A DNA stretch of 64,000 nt from Stappia sp. 28M-7 (GTDB lineage: Bacteria; Pseudomonadota; Alphaproteobacteria; Rhizobiales; Stappiaceae): the NCBI RefSeq assembly GCF_014252955.1, contig NZ_JACMIA010000001.1, positions 1,612,001-1,676,000 on the forward strand. The letters run 5' to 3'. Every line of letters starts with the position of its first letter. Position 1 is the first letter of the stretch. The position numbers were made by a program, and so were the translations under genes. Below, piece by piece: positions 8,352 to 17,160 of the stretch. The notes beneath the pieces are model-generated. The model ran no database searches. It worked only from the letters and a program-made list of their open reading frames with translations, and had not been told where the DNA came from.

Positions 8352-9626
8352 GTGTCCAGTTCTTTCGACGTTTCAGCCAAGTCCTTGTCCCCTGGCGCTG
8401 TCCCCGAGGAGAGCGTGCAGGATCGCCGTCGCCCGCATCACAGGGCGATGGAGGGCGTGCTCGACCTGCCGATGGAGCCGGGCGAGGCCCGCAAGGCGGG
8501 GCTTCTGCTGGCCGCCACCGAGCTCTATGTCGCCCGCCAGGGGCATGACACCTCGCAGCGCCGCATCTTCGCCGAGCTTTTCCGCCAGCTGCTGCCCGAG
8601 ACCCCGGCCGAGCATCGCCTGACCATCGCGCATCTGCTTGCCGCGGCGCCCGAGGCGCCGTCCGAATGCCTCAGCCTGCTGACCGCGGATCCCGACAGCG
8701 AGATCGCCGCGGCGGCGCTGGCCGGCGAGACCGCCTTGCCCGAAACCGATCTGATCGCCCGTGCTGCCAGCGGCGATACCGCCGTGCACCGGGCCATTGC
8801 CGCGCGCTCGCAGATGCCGGCGAGCGTTGCCGGCGTCCTGCTGCGCCATGCCGATGCGCCGACGCTGAAGGTGCTGCTCGCCCGTCCCGACTGCCCGCCG
8901 GACGAGCATGTTCTGGAGCTGCTGTCAGCACGCGAGGACATGTTGCGCGCATTGGCGGCCGACCTTGCGCGTCGCCATGCTCTGCCCGCGCCGCTGCTCT
9001 TTGCCCTGTTTCTGGATCTCGACAGCGCCGGCCGGATGGAGGCGATCGCGGCGGCGGAAGCACGCGCGCTTGCCGAGCTCGCCCGTCGCGGCGACCCGAA
9101 GCTGCTCAACGTCGCCTTCAAGCCCGCCGTGCTGGAAGCGCTTGTCGAGGCGGCGCTCTCCGGCGGCCTTGCCGTTTTTGCAGCTCGGCTCGCCCATGCG
9201 CTCGCGCTGCCGGCGGAAACCGCCGCCCGCATCGTCGACGACCCCGGCGGGGAGGCCCTGGTGCTGGCGTTGCGCGCGCTTGGCACCGGCGACAGCGAAA
9301 GCGGCCGCATCCTGGTGCGGGTGCTCGGCCAGACCGCCGCGCTGGAGCATTTGCGCGGCCTCGTCGCCCTGCATGACCGTGTTACCCCGCGTGCCGCGAT
9401 GATGGTGATGGAGGGGCTGCATGCCGGCCCGGCCGCCACCGTGGAACAGCTGGTAGCAGCCCGCGAGGAGGCGCCGCGCGCCGCGCTCTCCCGGGGGCGC
9501 GCTGCCGGTCTCGCATCGCCCTATGGCGGTCTGTCCCATGCCGAGCGCCGCGATGGACAAGGCGGCAGGCCGATCGCCCCGTCTGCCTCTCCCCTGGCGT
9601 CCCCCTCGCGCCGCGATGCCGGTTGA
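8352..9626 (+). CDS. DUF2336 family protein
   Basis: 424 residues from a GTG start; no clear ribosome site is seen, and ATG 8448 (MEGVLDLPMEPGEARKAG) is a fair alternative. Residues ~80-330 are successive helical pairs resembling HEAT repeats, the pattern of the alphaproteobacterial DUF2336 family. No signal peptide or membrane helix. The last ~60 residues are Ser/Pro/Gly-rich and probably disordered. Cytoplasmic role unknown; the repeats suggest protein binding. It is transcribed away from the lipoprotein pair and precedes the binding-protein gene by 129 bases. Confidence 0.75.
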   Translation: MSSSFDVSAKSLSPGAVPEESVQDRRRPHHRAMEGVLDLPMEPGEARKAGLLLAATELYVARQGHDTSQRRIFAELFRQLLPETPAEHRLTIAHLLAAAPEAPSECLSLLTADPDSEIAAAALAGETALPETDLIARAASGDTAVHRAIAARSQMPASVAGVLLRHADAPTLKVLLARPDCPPDEHVLELLSAREDMLRALAADLARRHALPAPLLFALFLDLDSAGRMEAIAAAEARALAELARRGDPKLLNVAFKPAVLEALVEAALSGGLAVFAARLAHALALPAETAARIVDDPGGEALVLALRALGTGDSESGRILVRVLGQTAALEHLRGLVALHDRVTPRAAMMVMEGLHAGPAATVEQLVAAREEAPRAALSRGRAAGLASPYGGLSHAERRDGQGGRPIAPSASPLASPSRRDAG

Positions 9627-9755
9627 GGCAGGCGAGCCTCGTAAAAAATCCCGTGCGTCTGGGCCGGGGCACAAGAAACTGTTACATGCGCCTGCTATGG
9701 CCCCTGTTCGCCCGCTCGCGACGAACGGGACATCACGCCATTCACGGGGTTTCGC

Positions 9756-10736
9756 ATGATCAAGACCAAGCTGCTCGCAGCCCTCATGACGGTTTCGCTC
9801 GCAACGCCGGCCTTCGCCGAGTTGTCCGGCAAGCTGGTGCTGTACACGTCCCAGCCCAATGCCGATGCGCAGCAGACGGTCGACGCCTTCAAGGCCAAGC
9901 ATCCCGGCCTCGAGATCGAGTGGGTTCGCGATGGCACGTCCAAGGTGATGGCCAAGCTCCAGGCCGAGTTCGCCGCCGGCGAGCCGCAGCCGGACCTGCT
10001 GCTGATCGCCGACACGGTGACCATGGAGAGCCTGAAGAAGGAAGGCCGCCTGCTCGCCCACGAGGGCGCGGACGTCTCCGCCTACGATCCGGCGATCATG
10101 GACAAGGACCGCACCTACTTCTCCACCAAGCTGATCACCACCGGCATCGTCTACAACACCGGAGCCTCGATGGTTCCCGCATCCTACAAGGACCTGTTGA
10201 AGCCGGAGGCCAAGGACAGCTTCGCAATGCCCTCGCCGCTGACCTCGGGCGCGGCGACCATCCACATGGTTTCGGTGACCAGCCATCCGGATCTCGGCTG
10301 GGCCTTCTACGAGGGACTGGCGGACCAGGGCGCGCTTGCCCAGGGCGGCAATGGCGGCGTCTACAAGGCGGTTGCCGGCGGTGAGAAGCTCTACGGCTTC
10401 CTGGTCGACTTCATGGCGATCCGCGGCGCGGCGGAAGGTGCGCCGGTGGCCTTCGTGTTCCCGGAAGAGGGCGTGTCCGCCGTCACCGAGCCGGTCGCGA
10501 TCCTCAAGACCGCGAAGAATGTCGAGGCTGCCAAGGCCTTCGTCGATTTCCTCATCTCGGAAGAGGGCCAGGCCCTTGCCGCCTCGCAGGGCTACCTGCC
10601 GGCGCATCCGGGCGTGCCCGCGCCGGAGGGCTTCCCCTCCCGCGACAAGATCAAGCTGCTGAACTTCGATCCGGCTGCCGCGCTCGAGGGCGATGCCGCC
10701 AACAAGATGAAGTTCGAAGAGATCTTCGGCGGGTAA
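9756..10736 (+). CDS. ABC transporter periplasmic substrate-binding protein
   Basis: 326 residues with a clear signal peptide (residues 1-21, cleavage after AFA). The mature part begins LSGKLVLYTSQP and has the family 1 solute-binding fold of the FbpA/AfuA/FutA iron-binding and phosphonate-binding group; DLLLIADTVTMESLKKEG near residue 80 is typical. The paired Tyr of classical ferric-binding proteins is not evident, so iron is only one candidate. It forms an operon with the permease gene seven bases downstream; the ATPase is probably the separate gene at 5.8-6.8 kb. Confidence 0.9.
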   Translation: MIKTKLLAALMTVSLATPAFAELSGKLVLYTSQPNADAQQTVDAFKAKHPGLEIEWVRDGTSKVMAKLQAEFAAGEPQPDLLLIADTVTMESLKKEGRLLAHEGADVSAYDPAIMDKDRTYFSTKLITTGIVYNTGASMVPASYKDLLKPEAKDSFAMPSPLTSGAATIHMVSVTSHPDLGWAFYEGLADQGALAQGGNGGVYKAVAGGEKLYGFLVDFMAIRGAAEGAPVAFVFPEEGVSAVTEPVAILKTAKNVEAAKAFVDFLISEEGQALAASQGYLPAHPGVPAPEGFPSRDKIKLLNFDPAAALEGDAANKMKFEEIFGG

Positions 10737-10743
10737 TCCAGGC

Positions 10744-12459
10744 TTGCGCAGGTCGTCCGCCTTCACGATTCCCGGCGGCGAGGGGCTCTCCCTCGCCGCC
10801 GTTGCCTTTCTGGTCACGCTGCTGTGCGGCGTGCCGCTGGCGTTGCTCTTTGCCATCGGCCTGACGGGTGAGGGCGGGTTGTCGCTCGGCCCGCTTGCCG
10901 ACACGCTCGCCTCGCGCTCCGTGCAGCGGGCGCTGTGGAACTCGCTGGAAAGCAGCTTTCTCTCCGCCTGCCTTGCCACCGTGCTCGGCACCGTGCTGGC
11001 GCTGGCCCTCGGCCTGACCAACGTGCGGGCCAAGGCACCTCTCGTCTTCCTTATCCTGCTGCCGATGATGATCCCGCCGCATGTGACGGCGATCGCCTGG
11101 AGCCAGGCGCTGGGACCCGCATCCCCGGTGCTGCAGGCGCTGGGGCTGGCGCCGGCGGCTGGCGCGCCGCATCCGGTCTACTCGCTGACGGGCCTCGTGG
11201 CGCTGCTTTCCTTCCAGCACATGCCCATCGTCTTCCTGGTGGTGCGGGCGGGCCTGCGCGCCTTCCCGCGCGAACTCAGCGATGCCGCCCGCGTCTCCGG
11301 TGCCCGTACCCCGCGGCTGTTGTGGCGCATCACACTGCCGTTGCTCGCGCCCTCGCTTTTGGCCGGATTTGTCCTCGCCTTCGTCAGCGCGCTCGGCAAT
11401 TTCGGCATCAACGCGCTGATCGGCATTCCCGCCCGCTACACCACGCTGCCGGTGCTGATCTGGCGCCGGCTCGCCGGCTACGGCCCCTCGGTGATCGGCG
11501 ATGTCGCGCTCATCTCCATGCTGCTCGGCATCGTCACCCTCGGTCTGGTCGCTATCCAGGTCCTGCTGCAGCGGCGCATGCGCAACGCGCTCGTCGGATT
11601 GCCGCAACAGCCGCTGGCCGTTGATCTCGGCCGTGCCCGTCTTCCCGTCGAGGCCTCCGTCTGGATGCTGCTGGCGGCCACCTTGTTGCTGCCGGCGCTC
11701 TCGCTCTTTGCCACCTCGTTGATGCGCACCTACGGCCTGCCGCTGGTCGCAAGCAGCCTGACGCTGGAGAATTACGCCGAGATCCTGTTCCGTCAGGCGG
11801 TAACGCTGCGCGCCTTCGCCAACTCGACGGTGGCGGCCGCGCTGGCGGCGCTCCTGATCGCCGGTCTGTCGATTGTGCTCGGCTATTTCCTGGCCATGCG
11901 CCGCGGCATGGCGCGCCGGCTGGCCGGACTGGTCGCTGCCCAGGCCGATGTCGCCTATGCGGTGCCGGGCCTCGTCATGTCCATCGCCTTCATCCTGATG
12001 TTCCTGCGCCCGCTGCCGGTGCTCGGCGTCAGCCTTTACGGCACAATGGCGATCATCCTGCTCGCCTATGTGGCGGTGTTCCTGGCCATCGGGCTGAACT
12101 CGGTGATGGCCGCCTACATGCAGGTGGATGCCAGCCTCGACGATGCGGCGCGCGTTTCGGGTGCCGGCTTCTTCCGCCGCCTGGCGCGGGTGCATGCGCC
12201 GCTGGTCGCCCCGGCTGCCGCCTCCGGTGCGATCCTCGTCTTCCTCACCTCCTACAACGAGGTGACGGTCTCCGCGCTCTTGTGGTCGAGCGGCAACGAG
12301 ACCATCGGCACGACGATCTTCAACTACGAGGATGGCGGCTACACGACGCTTGCCGCCGCCATGTCGAGCGTCACCGTGGTGGCGACCGTGCTGGTGATGC
12401 TGGCGGTCAACGCGCTCGCCCGCCATGTGCCGGCAGGCGCCATTCCCTGGAAGGACTGA
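10744..12459 (+). CDS. ABC transporter permease, two fused permease domains (FbpB-like)
   Basis: 571 residues with about twelve membrane helices, arranged as two copies of the binding-protein-dependent permease domain. The EAA-type loops (RELSDAARVSGARTPRLLW near residue 185 and ASLDDAARVSGAGFFRRLA near 470) are each followed by a conserved Pro-containing helix; these dock the ATPase. This fused layout is that of FbpB/AfuB and PhnV-type transporters. The start is read as TTG, seven bases after the binding-protein stop, with only a weak ribosome site; the exact start is uncertain. Confidence 0.9.
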   Translation: MRRSSAFTIPGGEGLSLAAVAFLVTLLCGVPLALLFAIGLTGEGGLSLGPLADTLASRSVQRALWNSLESSFLSACLATVLGTVLALALGLTNVRAKAPLVFLILLPMMIPPHVTAIAWSQALGPASPVLQALGLAPAAGAPHPVYSLTGLVALLSFQHMPIVFLVVRAGLRAFPRELSDAARVSGARTPRLLWRITLPLLAPSLLAGFVLAFVSALGNFGINALIGIPARYTTLPVLIWRRLAGYGPSVIGDVALISMLLGIVTLGLVAIQVLLQRRMRNALVGLPQQPLAVDLGRARLPVEASVWMLLAATLLLPALSLFATSLMRTYGLPLVASSLTLENYAEILFRQAVTLRAFANSTVAAALAALLIAGLSIVLGYFLAMRRGMARRLAGLVAAQADVAYAVPGLVMSIAFILMFLRPLPVLGVSLYGTMAIILLAYVAVFLAIGLNSVMAAYMQVDASLDDAARVSGAGFFRRLARVHAPLVAPAAASGAILVFLTSYNEVTVSALLWSSGNETIGTTIFNYEDGGYTTLAAAMSSVTVVATVLVMLAVNALARHVPAGAIPWKD

Positions 12460-12466
12460 GGCGGGA

Positions 12467-12739
12467 CTATCGTGGCGGCAGCGAGCCGCGCGCCTGCGCT
12501 TCGGCAAGAGCTGCACCGAGCGCACGGGCTTGCCGCAAGGCCAGAAGCCGGTTCGGGTCATGGGCCCAGGAGCCGGCAAGGCCGAGCTGGCGCTCCGCCG
12601 CTGCTGCCCGCTCCAGCCAGCGGATCTGTTCGGTGGGAGATATCCCCGCCGGCACGCCGAGCCGCCCCGTCACCCTCGCATGGATATCGCAAAGCGGGAT
12701 ATCCCCATCGCTGCGGCTAGCTGTATATTTCGTCCCCAT
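12467..12739 (-). CDS. Small hypothetical protein
   Basis: 90 residues from ATG 12739, preceded by GAGCGGGG; the frame stays open upstream but the longer part reads as low-complexity Arg/Pro/Ser and overlaps the DUF1491 gene. The start MGTKYTASRSDGDIPLCDIH and the following amphipathic helices look like a real soluble protein. Last gene of the minus-strand kinase operon, 82 bases after the DUF1491 gene. Function unknown. Confidence 0.55.
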   Translation of the reverse strand: MGTKYTASRSDGDIPLCDIHARVTGRLGVPAGISPTEQIRWLERAAAAERQLGLAGSWAHDPNRLLALRQARALGAALAEAQARGSLPPR

Positions 12740-12821
12740 CGGCCCCGCTCTCGTCGTTCGCAAGCCAGTATGCGGTCGGCGGGCAGGGGTGGGGATAGAG
12801 TTCGGGGGCAGGGGCCGGCGC

Positions 12822-13163
12822 TCAGTCCGGGGCAACGTCCCAGAAGGTGCGGCCGTTGCGCTCCTCGATCTCGACCACCCAGATATCGGGATCCATGCGC
12901 CGCTCGGAGGCAAGCCGCGCCTCGACCTTTTCCCGCTCCGCGCGCTCGGCCAGGCGCTCGAACAGCCGGTCGCCGACGGGCGCGTCCATGAACAGGCTTT
13001 GCGGGGCAGGGCCGTAGAGATCGCAGGTGCCGTCGCGCCGGTCGACCACCAGATAGATGGCGCCGGCTTCCTCCGCGCCCCTGGAGACCACGCCGGCCCA
13101 GGCGTTCTCGCCGAAGCAGCGACGGATCAGGGCCGAGACCCAGAAACCGGAAGTCAGGCGCAT
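12822..13163 (-). CDS. DUF1491 family protein
   Basis: 113 residues, the family size. It has the DUF1491 pattern: N-terminal LTSGFWVSALIRRC, then GAIYLVVDRRDGTCDLYGPAP, then DIWVVEIEER near the C-terminus. A small soluble protein of unknown function, widespread in alphaproteobacteria. The start has AAGGA seven bases upstream. Third gene of the operon led by the sensor kinase, 51 bases after the peptidoglycan-binding protein. Confidence 0.85.
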   Translation of the reverse strand: MRLTSGFWVSALIRRCFGENAWAGVVSRGAEEAGAIYLVVDRRDGTCDLYGPAPQSLFMDAPVGDRLFERLAERAEREKVEARLASERRMDPDIWVVEIEERNGRTFWDVAPD

Positions 13164-13214
13164 GGCAGTCCTTTCACAGGCGCAGCCGGGCGGTCAGCCC
13201 GGCCCGCCCTGGCC

Positions 13215-14153
13215 TTACAGCGGCCGGCCGAGCACCTTTTCCACCTCCTGCTCGACCATCGGGCCGAGCGCGCCGGTGATGGCGAGGCCCCGGTCGAGCT
13301 CGAACCGGCGGATGGCATTGGCGGTCTGTTCGCCGGCGAATCCGTCGACGCTGATCGGACCATAGCCCATTTCCGACAGCGCCGCCTGCAGGCGGGCGAT
13401 GCGGGCGCGGTCGCCCGACAGCGCGCCGGCGCCGACCGAGGCGGGCGGCACGGGGCCTGTGGTTGCCGGTGCCGAGACGGTCTGCGCGCGCGGCGCAGAC
13501 GGGGCCGGCATCGGCGGCGTGACCCGGGTGGTGCGCACCGACCCGGTCGTCGGGTTCGAGGCCTGGGAGGCGGCCGGCGCGGAACGACCGGATGACGAGT
13601 GACCCGGCGCCGTTTCCGGCGGCAGCGGAGGAAGCGGCGGCAGGTTGTCCACGGCCCCGCCGGTATCCATGGCAAGGCGCGCCAGCAGCGCGGTATCGAT
13701 ATCGCCGGTCTCGGCAAGGCCGCGCGCACGCTGGTAGGCGCGCACGCCGCGTTCCGTCGCCGGGCCGTTCAGCCCGTCGAGCAGGCCGCCATACATGCCA
13801 AGGCGCCGCAGCTCCATTTGCACGTCGCGCACCAGCCGCTGCCGCTCCAGCTGCGCCTCGGTGACGACCGGTGCGGCCGGCGCGCTGACAGGCGCATCGC
13901 GGGTCGCGAACAGCGGCGCCGGGTGACGGCCAGACTGGAAGGCGAGGGCATTGGCGACGATGAGACCGCCGGTCAGCGCCATGACCAGCCAGCCGCCGGT
14001 TGCGACCGGATTGTCGAGCGCCACCGCACCGAGGCCCTGCGAGGCCGGACGCGCGGGAGGCAGCGGTTCGTGCCGTCGTCCACGCCGGGCGGCGGGAGCG
14101 GGCTGGTTTCGGGGCGAACGGCTCATTCTCTCAGTCTTCTTCCTGGCGCTCAT
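13215..14153 (-). CDS. Peptidoglycan-binding domain protein with one membrane helix
   Basis: 312 residues. A basic cytoplasmic N-terminus (1-50), one membrane helix (about 54-72), then two peptidoglycan-binding type 1 domains (about 105-160 and 250-310; MELRRLGMYGGLLDGLNGPA and LSEMGYGPISVDGFAGEQTA) joined by a Pro/Ser/Thr-rich linker. It probably sits in the inner membrane with both domains in the periplasm gripping the cell wall. The ATG overlaps the sensor-kinase stop by four bases, so the two are translationally coupled and may act together in wall or cell-cycle sensing. Confidence 0.85.
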   Translation of the reverse strand: MSARKKTERMSRSPRNQPAPAARRGRRHEPLPPARPASQGLGAVALDNPVATGGWLVMALTGGLIVANALAFQSGRHPAPLFATRDAPVSAPAAPVVTEAQLERQRLVRDVQMELRRLGMYGGLLDGLNGPATERGVRAYQRARGLAETGDIDTALLARLAMDTGGAVDNLPPLPPLPPETAPGHSSSGRSAPAASQASNPTTGSVRTTRVTPPMPAPSAPRAQTVSAPATTGPVPPASVGAGALSGDRARIARLQAALSEMGYGPISVDGFAGEQTANAIRRFELDRGLAITGALGPMVEQEVEKVLGRPL

Positions 14154-15997
14154 GCGCTGCGCTTGATGTCATGTCCCGTGCTGCGGACGGCCTCCCCCCG
14201 GGGCGCCGCAAGTCTTTGCGAAAGTGTCGGCCGCGGGGCGGGGGCCCCGGTGTCCGTGGCCAGCGTGGGCAGGGCGATGCTGACGCAGGTGCCTTCTCCC
14301 TCGCGGCTGTCCAGCGTCATGCGGCCGCCGCTCAAGGTGGTCAAGCCCTTGACCACGGCAAGGCCGAGGCCTGCGCCATCATGCAGCCGGGCGAGGCCGG
14401 CGCTTGCCTGCACGAAAGGCTCGGTGATCCGCTCGTGGTCGGCGGGTGCGATGCCGATGCCGCTGTCGCGCACGCCGAAGACGAAGCCCTGCGGCTCGCT
14501 GCGGGCGAACAGCACGACGCGGCCGCCCTCCGGCGTGAACTTCAGCGCATTCGACAGCAGATTCAATGCGATCTGGCGGCAGGCGCGCGGGTCGGCACTG
14601 ACCTCGCCGAGCGTCAACGGCAGGTCGGACGACAGCCGCAGGCCGAGACGCGCGGCCTCTGGCTCCATCATCCGGCGGCAGCTGTCGAGGCAGGTCCGCA
14701 GGTCGAAGCGCTCGGCGACGAGATCGTAATGCCCGGTCTCGATCCGCGCCATGTTGAGCATGTCGTTGACCAGCTGCAGCAGATGGCTGCCCGATTGGTG
14801 GATCGTGCCGGCATAGTCGCGCACCCGCTGCGGCTCGGTGGCGGCGCCGTTCGGGGTATCCGCCCGCAGAATGTCGGAGAACCCAAGGATCGCGTTGAGC
14901 GGCGTCCGCAATTCGTGGCTGACGGTGGCCAGGAACCGGGAGTGGGCCTCGCGGGCCTTGCCGGCCTCGGCGAGCGCGGTGTCGCGCTCGTTGGCGAGCG
15001 TCGTCTCGGCCGTGACGTCGCGCAGGACGCTGAACACGTCCCCGCCGCCGTCCGGCGCCGGATGCACGGTCAGCTCGGCAACGACATAGGCGGGCCGTCC
15101 GGCCTCGCCCGGCTGGTTGATGCCCCGGCGCAGACGCAGGCGCAAGCTTTGGACCGCCCCTTCCGAGGCAGCGTCGCTGAGGGCCTTGAGATAGGCGGGG
15201 CGGTCGCCGACATGGACGCGGGCGAACAGTCCGTCGCCGGCCAATTCCCGCGTGGCGGCGGCCGGATGGCCGAGCGCAAGGATGCGCGCGGCGGCCTCGT
15301 TCGCCTCCTCGACGCGCCCGCCGGTGCCGTGCCGCAGCACGGCTTCGCCGGTCAGTCGTGCGGCAAGCTCGGTGCGCACCTCGCGCAGGACAAGTTCGCT
15401 CTCGCGCCGGCGGGTGGCCGCTCCGACGCGCAGTGCCAGCAGGGCTGCGTGAAGCACGGCGAGCGTTGCCGCTAGCAGGGAAACGGGCAGGAAACCGCCG
15501 ATCGGGGCAGCGGCAGCGGGCATCGCCAATCCGGCGAGCGAGGGGCCGATGGCCATGGCCAGCGTCACGGCGGCGACGAGGGCAATGCCGCGCCGGCGGC
15601 CGGCCAGCGCGGCTTCGACGGGGGCGAGCACGAGCAGGGGCAGCACCGGCGATTCGCTGCCGCCCGTCAGCGCGGCGAGCACGCCGAAGCTCACCGCGAA
15701 GAGCAGCGCCGAGGCGATCTGTCCCCGGGCAAGCTGCCCCGTGCGCGAGACATACATGGCCAGCGGCAGGTGCGCCGTCAGCCAGCCGAGAATCAGGGCA
15801 ACTGCAAGGGTGGTGATTCCGTTGAAGGCGAGCATGAGCGGCAGCAGGGCGAGCGCCAGCGCGCCGCAGGCGAGATGGCCGCGGATGAAGGCGCCGTGGC
15901 TGGCGCGGGCGGCCGCTTCATGGGCCGCATCCGGGTGAACCAGGGTATCGACATGGCTTGCCGCAAGCCTCAGCCGATCCTGCAATGCTGGCATCAT
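14150..15997 (-). CDS. Membrane sensor histidine kinase with PAS-like domain (DivJ/PleC-type)
   Basis: 615 residues. Six or so hydrophobic segments fill residues 40-190, a PAS-like region spans ~200-330, then a HisKA domain with phospho-acceptor His361 in VSHELRTPLN, and an ATPase domain with a DSGIGIAP G1 box and GAGLGLAVVKGL G2 box. All catalytic motifs are intact. The plan (multi-helix membrane part, PAS, HisKA) resembles the cell-cycle kinases DivJ/PleC/PdhS, but assignment to one of them is inference. No response regulator adjoins it. First gene of a four-gene minus-strand operon. Confidence 0.9.
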   Translation of the reverse strand: MMPALQDRLRLAASHVDTLVHPDAAHEAAARASHGAFIRGHLACGALALALLPLMLAFNGITTLAVALILGWLTAHLPLAMYVSRTGQLARGQIASALLFAVSFGVLAALTGGSESPVLPLLVLAPVEAALAGRRRGIALVAAVTLAMAIGPSLAGLAMPAAAAPIGGFLPVSLLAATLAVLHAALLALRVGAATRRRESELVLREVRTELAARLTGEAVLRHGTGGRVEEANEAAARILALGHPAAATRELAGDGLFARVHVGDRPAYLKALSDAASEGAVQSLRLRLRRGINQPGEAGRPAYVVAELTVHPAPDGGGDVFSVLRDVTAETTLANERDTALAEAGKAREAHSRFLATVSHELRTPLNAILGFSDILRADTPNGAATEPQRVRDYAGTIHQSGSHLLQLVNDMLNMARIETGHYDLVAERFDLRTCLDSCRRMMEPEAARLGLRLSSDLPLTLGEVSADPRACRQIALNLLSNALKFTPEGGRVVLFARSEPQGFVFGVRDSGIGIAPADHERITEPFVQASAGLARLHDGAGLGLAVVKGLTTLSGGRMTLDSREGEGTCVSIALPTLATDTGAPAPRPTLSQRLAAPRGEAVRSTGHDIKRSA

Positions 15998-16311
15998 TCT
16001 TGTCTTTCCGGCGCGCGGCCGTTCGCTCGACGTGTCTTGCCTTGATGGTCACAGGAACGGCTTAAGGAACCATGAAACCTCAAGTTTTCGCGGTGGAGCG
16101 GCAGGGCCGGACGGCCCGCCAGAGGCCCCTTGGAAAATCGATAAAATTTGAGACAAATTTTGCGAAAACTCGTCTCGAACTTGCCGAAAATTGAGACGGG
16201 CGACTCAACCCGGCGTTGGAGGATGCGTGCTACATTGCGGGCATAACGGATCCGGCGACCGCATGTCGGCGACCGGCCCCGAAGCAGAAATGACAGCCAA
16301 GGGCGGCAACC
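15998..16311. promoter_or_regulatory. Divergent promoter region with three GTCTC half-sites
   Basis: 314 bases between the kinase gene (minus) and the DUF5330 gene (plus). A half-site resembling GTCTCRAAYTT occurs three times at 16150, 16172 and 16193 in alternating orientation (GAGAC, GTCTC, GAGAC), 21-22 bases apart, that is about two helical turns. The first is embedded in AAATTT-GAGAC-AAATTT. The segment is much more AT-rich than its flanks. This looks like an operator array for an unknown regulator. Confidence 0.5.
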
Positions 16312-16806
16312 ATGTTCTTTCTTCTCAGATGCGCATTCTGGATCGCGCTCGTGCTGCTGATCTTGCCGATCGACACCGGCGAGGACGGCAAGGAGAGCGC
16401 CGGCATCAACCCCGTGACCGCGTTCTTCGCGGCCCAGTCGACGATCAGCGACCTGTCGGGCTTCTGCGAGCGCAATCCGCAGACCTGCGAAACCGGCGGC
16501 CAGGCGATCTCGCAGATCGGCGCCAAGGCCAAGGTCAGCGCGCGGATGATCTACGAATACCTCGACGAGAACGGCGAACTGACCACCGGCACGACCGGCA
16601 CGCTGACCGCGACCGACCTGGAGCCGGTCTGGAGCCTGCCGGGTGGCGCGCCTGCGACCACCGGTACGGCCGGCAGCCCGGCGACCGCCGAAGCCGCAGC
16701 GCCCGCACCCGTTCAGCAGCGCTCGGCCCAGGTTGCGCCGATCCCGGCGCCCGGCCATGGCCCGGTCCCGCTGCCCCGTCCCAAGGGCGCGGACCGTCCG
16801 GTCTGA
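16312..16806 (+). CDS. DUF5330 family protein
   Basis: 164 residues. It begins MFFLLRCAFWIALVLLILP, a membrane anchor or uncleaved signal typical of DUF5330, then a helical periplasmic region (ISDLSGFCERNPQTCETGGQ, with two Cys that could form a disulfide) and a long Ala/Pro/Thr-rich tail from about residue 110. Function unknown; restricted to Rhizobiales as far as I know. Single gene, preceded by the operator-like array. Confidence 0.8.
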   Translation: MFFLLRCAFWIALVLLILPIDTGEDGKESAGINPVTAFFAAQSTISDLSGFCERNPQTCETGGQAISQIGAKAKVSARMIYEYLDENGELTTGTTGTLTATDLEPVWSLPGGAPATTGTAGSPATAEAAAPAPVQQRSAQVAPIPAPGHGPVPLPRPKGADRPV

Positions 16807-17160
16807 TCCGAAGCTCTTTCCCGGCGACCCTCTCTGGCAGGGGACCCGCCGACGACGACCCAGGGCCCGGCGACCCGTTTCGCCGGCCGTCAATCCCCGG
16901 TCCGGCGGGAGCGCCCGCCGCCTGGGATTGCCGCAAGCCTTTTGACGTTTTGCGCAAACTGAAGGCGGACCCTACCGCCGCCCGCGGGTGAACTGCTGCC
17001 CTGTTCGCCCGCGGGCTTTTCTTTGTCTTTTGCCCTTTGCCCGAAACGTCGCTGCTCCGCCCGGTTTCCATCTCCGGCCCGGCGGACTATATAGCGGGTC
17101 ACGAAAGTCCGACCCGCTCCGCGCTCCGTTCAAAGACCGCCCAAAGACCAATGGCTGCCC
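16807..17160 (+). other. Intergenic region with a terminator and a sufE promoter candidate
   Basis: 354 bases without a credible gene. A terminator stands at 16980-17020, 174 bases past the DUF5330 stop, which leaves a long 3' untranslated stretch or room for a small RNA; a GGCGGG/CCCGCC hairpin lies at about 16902-16920. TATATAG at 17088-17094 is a plausible -10 element for sufE. Confidence 0.5.
16980..17020 (+). terminator. Intrinsic terminator downstream of the DUF5330 gene
   Basis: Nine-base-pair GC stem (16980-16988 with 17008-17016), extended inside by GAAC/GTTC (16990-16993 with 17003-17006), followed by a T-rich tail. Confidence 0.8.

Noticed and set aside
8925-11033. 702-codon open frame on the minus strand
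   Set aside because: Covers the DUF2336, binding-protein and permease genes in antisense; composition is low-complexity and no ribosome site or domain is seen.
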